Shown here piece by piece: positions 57,693 to 64,000 of a stretch of 64,000 nt of DNA; positions within the stretch are counted from its first letter, which is position 1, and each line of letters opens with the position of its first letter. This DNA comes from Diphasiastrum complanatum. Lineage: Eukaryota > Streptophyta > Lycopodiopsida > Lycopodiales > Lycopodiaceae. The DNA is taken from contig CM055098.1 of NCBI GenBank assembly GCA_029204225.1, forward strand, positions 4,618,607 to 4,682,606, in the 5' to 3' direction. Both the position numbers and the translations under genes were made by a program. The notes beneath the pieces are model-generated. The model made no database searches and was not told the DNA's origin. It was given only the letters and a program-made list of their open reading frames with translations.

Positions 57693-60600
57693 TTGGTTAA
57701 TTTTCTTCACTGTAGAGGTGGCTGTAAGAAGAATAAGACGAAACAACGCTACAGTCAGGTGATTCGATGGAGTGATCTACCCGAAGAAGCAATAGCTACG
57801 GTGGATGTAGATATTCATAATCACGAAGCGAATATCAAGTCAGTTCCTAAGAAGGATAACAAGGATGGACCCAATTATGTTGATAGAAAAGGAAAAAAGA
57901 AAGTGTTGGACTCTTTGAAATCTATACGGATGGAACCAGATGCAACGTCATCATCTCGGATGACTGGAAGCCCAAAGATTATGAGTCGTGCTAAGATCAA
58001 CATGTTGAAGGAGAAATCTCGACGAACGCCAATTCACGAGATGCTAGAAACCTTCAAAAACTATAACTTAGACGACATAGTAATTATGATGCCACAAGCA
58101 CAAAGAGAACCTGATCAGAATTAAGAACCAACAGAACAAGCCTTCGAAGGACCTGCACGGATATAGCCAATGAATCTAGTAGAGCCAGACAAAGAGGAGA
58201 AGATTGTTCATGTGGGAGAACAATTGAAACCCACTCAGTTCACGAGACTACGTACCTTGTTGCTGTAATACAAAGATTGTTTTGCATGGACCTACAAAGA
58301 TTTGAAGGGTATACCACCAACCGTAGTCCAACACACCATACCCTTGGTGGATGGAGTAGTTCGCAAGGTGAGCCGATATTATCGCTGCAATCCTAATTAC
58401 ACGGAGCTGATCAAACAAGAGTTGCAAAAACTGCTTGATGCCAATTTCATATATGAAATTGATCGAGCACACAGAATGGGTATCGTCGATAGTCATCGTA
58501 CCCAAGAAGAATGGCAAAATGCGAATTTATGTGAATTGAAGGCATTAAATGCGGTTACCAAAAATTATCTTTTCCCCTTGCCTTTCACGGAAAGTGTTTT
58601 GGATCGAGTAGCAGGAGCAGAAGCTTATAGTTTTCTGGACGGCTTCAACGGCTACAATCAAGTAAAGATAGCGCCGGAAGATCAACATAAGACAACATTC
58701 ACCATTGAATGGGGAACATAAGCCTATAAGGTAATGCCATTGAACTTTGCAATGTCCCAAGCACCTTCCAGGGAGTCATGCAAGCGACATTCAAGGACTA
58801 CCGACAAAAGTTTTTGGAGATTTTCTTAGATGATCTGTGCGTGCACTCAGAACATCTATCCAATTTGGAGAAGGGGTGTTGAAGCAATGCTGCGAGTACC
58901 AGATATCCTTGAACCCAAAAAAGTGTCAATTTTGGGAACCCATTGCTTAATGTTGGGTCATATTATATCAAGACACGGAAGCGCCACAAATCTATCAAAG
59001 ATAAAGATCATTGTTGACCTGCCACCACCAGGAATGATTCGCGGAGTCTACGGTTTCATGGGTCTTGCTAACTACTATCAGATCTTTATTCTAGATTTTG
59101 CGGAGTTAGCAAGGCCAATTTACAAACTCACTAAGGAGGCACATTGGCGGAGGAAGCCTTACAAACTTTCCAAAAGCTTAAAGATGCATTGGTCTCAACG
59201 CCTATCTTACGATTGCCCAATTGGACCATCGAGTTTCATGTGCATACTAATGCATCAAAGTATGCAGTGGGAACCATCTTGACCCAGCTAGGAGAATACA
59301 AAATGGACTTCCCAATCCGATTTGCCAGCCGAAAGCTCAGTGATTCAGAAATGAACTATTCAACCACAGAGCAAAAAGCATTGGCTATGATTTATGCGAT
59401 CAAGAAGTTTACGCATTATTTGATGGCCACACATTTTGTGTTTTATACGGACCATCAACCCTTGCTCTATCTAATTAATAAAACTTGCAACACAAGGCGA
59501 ATCACTTGATGGTTGCTACTATTGTTTTTCGGATAGTGGTGCACAAGGGCAAGCAACATTATATGGTAGATCATGTATCACGAATCAAAGGGAAGAAAAC
59601 TACAAGCCAACCTGATGATGAGTTACTAGATGTTGTCTTGTTTTACATTGATACAGTACCTGAATGGGCCGTAGACGTAGTTGAGTATCTAATGCGGGGC
59701 CAACCAAATAAATTCCTACCAAAGGCAGAACAATGGAAATTGATACTTAAGGCTAGACCTTATCAGCTGATTGCCGGCCAATTATATCGACGAGGAACAG
59801 ATGACATGATCTGAAGATGTATTCTTCCACATGAGTCCACCCAAATATTATCGCTCTCACATGAAGGCATGGGTGGTGGTCATTTTGCATCTGACATTAT
59901 AGTTCGCAAGATCTTGCAATTAGGATGTTGGTGGCCGACAATCCATAAGGACACAGAAGAATATCTACGAAAATACGATGTGTGCCAGCGAGCTAGGAGG
60001 CCAACAAGACTGAACTATGATTTGTTGCATCCGGTTCTAGTTCAAGCACCATTTGAGAAGTGGGGATTGGACTACATCGGTCACATCCATCCAGCTGCCA
60101 GAAGCTCACAAGCCCGATATATCATTGTGGCTATGGATTATCTCACCAAATGGGTAGAAGCCAAGGCAGTGCGAACAGCTGATGCACGAGCCACTACCAA
60201 ATTTCTATACGAAAATATCATTGTACGCTTCAGATGCCCAATGGAGATAGTTAGTGATCGTGGAAGCCATTTCATCAATGAGTCCATCAAGGTTCTATTG
60301 GAGGAATTCTTCGTAATCCATCGATTTAACATGCCATATTATCCTCGTGGTAATGGGCAGACAGAGTCATCCAACAAGATCTTGTGTAGCGTTATCACGA
60401 AAACAATCGAAGCTAGCAGGTTTGATTGGGAACACAAACTACATGCTGCTCTGTGGACATTCAGGACAACATACAAAGGAAGCACTCATCAAACGCCATT
60501 TCAACAGGTTTATGGTCAGGATGCCATAATGCCAGTGGAGTTTTTGGTACCATCATTAAGAGTTGCCACTGTACAACGCCTTGATGAGTCCAAATCTCTA

Positions 60601-60915
60601 CAATTGTGCCATGAAGCCTTACACAAACTTTGCGAGATACACCTATTGGCTGTGCATGCATTGGCAGCTGAGAAAGCACATCGTATTGCATGGCATGATC
60701 GTCGGTTGCACAAGAAGGATCTTTGTTCTGGAGATTTGGTACTCATGTATAAGACCAAGGCGATCAAGAAAAAATTGAAGTTCACATGCGAAGGCCTGTA
60801 TCATGTCAGAGAGATCCTTAGCCATGGAGTCGTGAACCTCGAACAACTAGATGGGATGCCATTTGATACACCCATCAATGGTAGCTGACTGCACAAGTAC
60901 TGGCCACCTCAGTAA
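57693..60915 (+). pseudogene. Ty3/gypsy pol: RT, RNase H, integrase
   Basis: Frame 57693-58124 is a Lys-rich pre-RT region. RT: 58302-58721 (KNYLFPLPFTESVLDRVAG, YSFLDGFNGYNQVKIAPED, KTTFTIEWGT), then a shift, then the catalytic FLDD (FLDDLCVHSE near 58825). RNase H: 59144-59509 (PNWTIEFHVHTNASKYAVGT, where Asn replaces the usual catalytic Asp; FASRKLSDSEMNYSTTEQKA; TDHQPL). Integrase: HHCC zinc domain (HEGMGGGHF, C, CQRA) near 59853-59995; core with GLDYIGHI, SDRGSHF and NGQTESSNK for the D-D-E triad; GDLVLMYK near 60740. The frame 59869-60888 ends at a TGA where CGA is expected (NGS then LHKYWPPQ), and the natural stop is TAA at 60913-60915. Stops and shifts in RT, and the RNase H change, make it inactive. 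The FLDD box suggests the Athila/Tat branch. Confidence 0.9.
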
Positions 60916-60989
60916 CACAAATCCAGCTTGATGATAACAAATAGCTCATACATAGATCAGATCATGCATTATAAAAGTCATCACAGCCA

Positions 60990-61100
60990 GATCTAACGAG
61001 ATCTTGTCAGATCAAGCGATCCAGCAAGATTCGACAAGATCCAGCAAGATCCAACAAGATCTGACAAGATCTAGCAAGATCTGACAAGATCCAAGTAGGA
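60990..61100. repeat. Tandem ~11-bp repeat in the gypsy 3' region
   Basis: About nine units of the form (A/G)(A/G)CAAGATC(C/T), such as GACAAGATCT and AGCAAGATCC, directly downstream of the gypsy integrase. Confidence 0.85.
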
Positions 61101-62053
61101 TCTAGATTTAGATAGGATAAAAAAGATAGCAAATTATCATCTGGCAACACTTAGCCTCTAAAAATGAAGATTTGATTTGAAGATCTCAAGAAAAAATACC
61201 AAAGATAGAGGTAAAAATCAATTAAATTGATGGATCAGCTATCAGATCTTCATAAGAACTCTTGCAGGACTCACCATAGTCAAATATGACCCATATGGAC
61301 CTACAAAAATCTCTGTGAGAGTCACTTGTGAAGAAGTAGTAAAAAAAAAACCTTTGCGAGAGTTCAGGCAAGCTGAATCTTAGGAACTCTCGCATGCCAT
61401 CAAGATCACCATACCAACTCTCGTAGACATCATAAACGGAATCACAGTAGTGAAATTGACCTGCCTATATGGTCAGACATTGAAAATCATCAAAATTGGA
61501 CAAGTTGTGTGAGACTTCCATTCCTGCGAGTGTTGAACCCTTGCATGACCTTCAGAACCTTCGCAGGATGGTCAAAACAACTTATGAACTCTCACAGACT
61601 TTTCTGGGGTCTTAGAATTTTGTGAAGAAGGTCCTTGCAAAATTGGTATGGAACTGAGCAGTGGAAAGTGCACTTCTCCTATTACGAGCTCTAATTCTCC
61701 TCTATATAAGCAAGAAATTCGAGTCATTTGGCACTTCATGTAGCAAAGCTCTTGCCAATTTTACAATCAAATTTTTAACTGTTTCCGTTTGCAACCAAAT
61801 TTTACACACACCTCCCTCAGCACTCATAACCACCGGCTCCACTCTCCTTTCCACCTGCTCCACTCATAAGCACCTGCTCCACTCTCGTTTCCACCTATTC
61901 CACCCCCATTCACTCAAAATCCATCATTTTCACTTTTTTTGAGTCTCTTTCTCTTTTACTAAGCTTTTTTCTCCTTTTTCCATCCCCAGTTATTATCCTA
62001 TCATACCCACCCCTTACCTTACCTCTGCAAAGCCCTCAACCGACCCCATCATC
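61101..62053 (+). promoter_or_regulatory. Promoter-like region with TATA box before the 62054 ORF
   Basis: Imperfect repeats of CTCTCGCAG/ACTTGCGAGAG-type sequence occur at 61340-61590. A TATA box CTATATAAG lies at 61702-61710, about 345 bases upstream of the next ATG, followed by a pyrimidine-rich leader with TCCACC and CACTC runs. It may be the LTR of the gypsy element or of another one. Confidence 0.4.
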
Positions 62054-62545
62054 ATGGCATCCTCCTCAAACTTCGATAACCAACCCTCTAGACCTTTCGA
62101 TGAAACCGACACCACCCAAGTGGTTATATGTGAAGTACCTACCTCCACCCAAATATGGGATCTGCCTACAGAATCTCAGATAACACCTTGGCTCCAACTC
62201 GCCCAACCTCTTCTCGAAGCAATGGGTAGTTACTCAACGCTCTTTACCTGTGCCCTTAACATGCAATTCATCCTCATGGCCTACGCCACGTGGGATGAAG
62301 ATAAACACCATTTCTACGTCTAGTACAATGGTACCACACATCGCGTGCGTATGAACACCAACTCCCTGGCTACCATCAACATTCTTTCTGGTGATAGACC
62401 AAAGCCATCACACTGCCCTGCTCCCAAACTCATCCGCCCCTACCTGGACCCCACAAAATCCATTCAACAGAGGAATGATGGATATATGATTGTCGCCATT
62501 AACGATCCCGTTTTAGATTGCAATACTGTAGAACGCAAGATATGA
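62054..62545 (+). pseudogene. Unrecognised ORF starting MASSSNFDNQPS, one in-frame stop
   Basis: Frame 62054-62323 stops at TAG, but the same frame continues open to 62545 (NGTTHRVRMNTNSLATINIL, then APKLIRPYLDPTKSIQQRND). About 164 codons in all. The Ser/Asp/Pro-rich N-terminus resembles the start of many plant retroelement first ORFs, but no gag motif is visible. It begins behind a TATA box and a pyrimidine-rich leader, so it was probably transcribed. It is cut at about 62543 by the copia tail that follows. Identity unknown. Confidence 0.35.
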
Positions 62546-62650
62546 CAGTAGATGTTTTCACCAAAGCATTAAGTTTGGAATCACACAAAAGATTCTGTGT
62601 AGAACTAAGTTTGAAGGTCAAGGCATTCAAGGATTCAGATTAAGGGGGAG
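62546..62650 (+). pseudogene. 3' tail of a + strand copia RNase H and polypurine tract
   Basis: MTVDVFTKALSLESHKRF, then LKVKAFKDSD and stop, then AAGGGGGAG. The tail matches that at 37150-37255 (DIFTKALS..., LKIKAFMDPD), so the two elements are of one family. Confidence 0.85.
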
Positions 62651-63755
62651 TGTTGGATTATTCTCTTTCTACCAATCGACTAATCAATTTTATTCTTCAT
62701 CCGTTTTTATCCAGTTCTACGGATTTTTTAGTGTCTTTATACAGTCTGCAATTTTACAAGTATCTTTACGCAGTCTGCAGAATTACATGGAGTGTTACCA
62801 CAGTGTCGCATTTTTCACTTGTCAGGAATCCCGTTGAAAAATGCAATGTCACCTTTTTCGCATTTTTTGTCTGACAAAAATCTCGTGTAAAAAACTGTGT
62901 CGCATTTTTTCGCTTTTTCCAAAGAGCCTCAAATGTTAAGGAAATGACTTTTTGGCAAAGTGTGGGACAATCCTAGATGAGATTTAAGGGCACCTCCTCC
63001 TTTTTCGCCTTTTCGTGAAAAACCCGACAATGTCGCCTGTGGCTGTTTTAGTTCATTTCTGCAGAGCTACAGTTTTGATGCATTTATGCAGACAGAACAT
63101 TTACGACCAATTTTACCGCTTATCAGCAATCAATGACAAGGACCGAATGGATGCTAGCGGGTCACCAGCCAACTGGCGATCGTAATTGACGACCTAATTT
63201 CTTAGTATAAATAGTTGTTCATATTCATATAGTTCATGATTATTTGAAATTCATTCAAAATCATCATTATCAGAAGCATTTGAATAGTTAGCTCTCTCTC
63301 TCTCTCAAGCCTATGAGCTTGAACACTCATGAGTATTCTAGCTCACTTCTTAGAGTTGTTTTAGAGATTGCTATTGCGCCACTGCTTATCAGCATTGCGC
63401 ATTAATTCAGACTTTCATTTTAGCCACTCAGAGATAGCATTGAGTACGCTACTTCGATCCGCAACTTATTGTACTCATTTACTTCTGTTTCATTTTGAGT
63501 CAATACTATTCTTTATTGCGTTCAGCTTCGTCTTAGAATGTATGCGGTTTTTGGAGTTCTTCGCGACTAATTATTTGTCTGATAATTTTTTATGCTTAAT
63601 TGTTTGGCTACGTAATCATTGTAGTACTGGCAATTTCAAAGTTAGTTACTATAAGTTCAAATGTGATTTCTATCACTATTGTCTTGTTTGAAATTGATAG
63701 GCGTAGTCATGCATTGGAAAGATGAAGATAGTTTATTCCGCCATGCACGAAAAGT
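62651..63755 (+). mobile_element. 3' LTR of the 62546 copia tail
   Basis: Starts TGTTGGATTATT after the polypurine tract. Shares with 37265-38310 the blocks TTACA.GTAT...TACGCAGTCTGCA-like, GATTTCTATCACTA, GATAGGCGTAGTCATGC and TTATTCCGCCATGCACGAA. TATA box TATAAATAG at 63206-63214. End estimated. Confidence 0.72.
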
Positions 63756-64000
63756 TTTTTTTCTAGACACACGAATTATTTTCATTCGTTTCTTTTTGAG
63801 TTAGACCTATCTTCTGCACACCACTTTCCGACAAAAAGCACTATAATTGACACTCCGATAGTACCAAAAAATGTAGCCTGAACTTATAAACAAAAAAAAT
63901 CAGAATACTGACAGATAAGTGATCCAATATACCAAATTAGTACTCATCAGTTTCAAAACAAGTACTATGAAAGTACCAAATGAATCGATATAAGGCACAA
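63756..64000. other. No gene seen
   Basis: AT-rich end of the window; nothing recognised. Confidence 0.35.

Overview
The window looks like nuclear DNA of a land plant with a large, repeat-rich genome. The evidence is one spliced plant-type host gene, remnants of at least ten LTR retrotransposons (Ty1/copia and Ty3/gypsy, several primed by initiator tRNA-Met), hAT-type DNA transposon debris and long dinucleotide arrays. The species cannot be named from the sequence. Very large TE-filled introns are typical of conifers, ferns and some lycophytes, but that is only an inference.

Layout. 1-3443: an unrecognised ORF joined to a decayed + strand copia element with its 3' LTR. 3444-9783: an old solo LTR split by a nearly complete minus-strand copia element (4315-8268, two in-frame stops). 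9784-12110: promoter region, primer-binding site, leader and gag of a truncated + strand gypsy element. 12247-13231: three (GA)n arrays separated by two near-identical ~295-bp spacers, ending in poly-G. 13.9 kb: hAT transposase fragment. 15.1-21.9 kb: two minus-strand copia elements back to back, the second with both LTRs and a foreign-looking segment where gag should be. 21.9-29.1 kb: mostly unassignable, with one LTR plus primer site, two unknown ORFs and microsatellites. 29.1-32.8 kb: two related LTRs in opposite orientation around a minus-strand gypsy gag-protease fragment. 33-42.4 kb: three + strand copia fragments.

43436-53815 is the only confident host gene: the core snRNP protein Sm D1, four coding exons, 117 codons. 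Its first coding exon is 14 nt and is followed by an 8,662-nt intron holding a hAT transposase fragment, a separately spliced acidic fragment on the other strand, a copia mosaic and two short hAT-type elements with perfect 8-bp target duplications. Downstream lie an intact solo LTR with a 5-bp duplication (55224-56054), a minus-strand copia tail, a + strand gypsy polyprotein (57.7-60.9 kb), an ORF behind a TATA box (62054-62545) and a copia 3' end with LTR (62.5-63.75 kb).

Nothing in the transposon fraction looks fully coding-competent. The copia element at 4315-8268 is closest. Apart from SmD1, the genes do not form a pathway; the logic of the window is layered insertion, deletion and recombination of mobile DNA around and inside one essential splicing gene.
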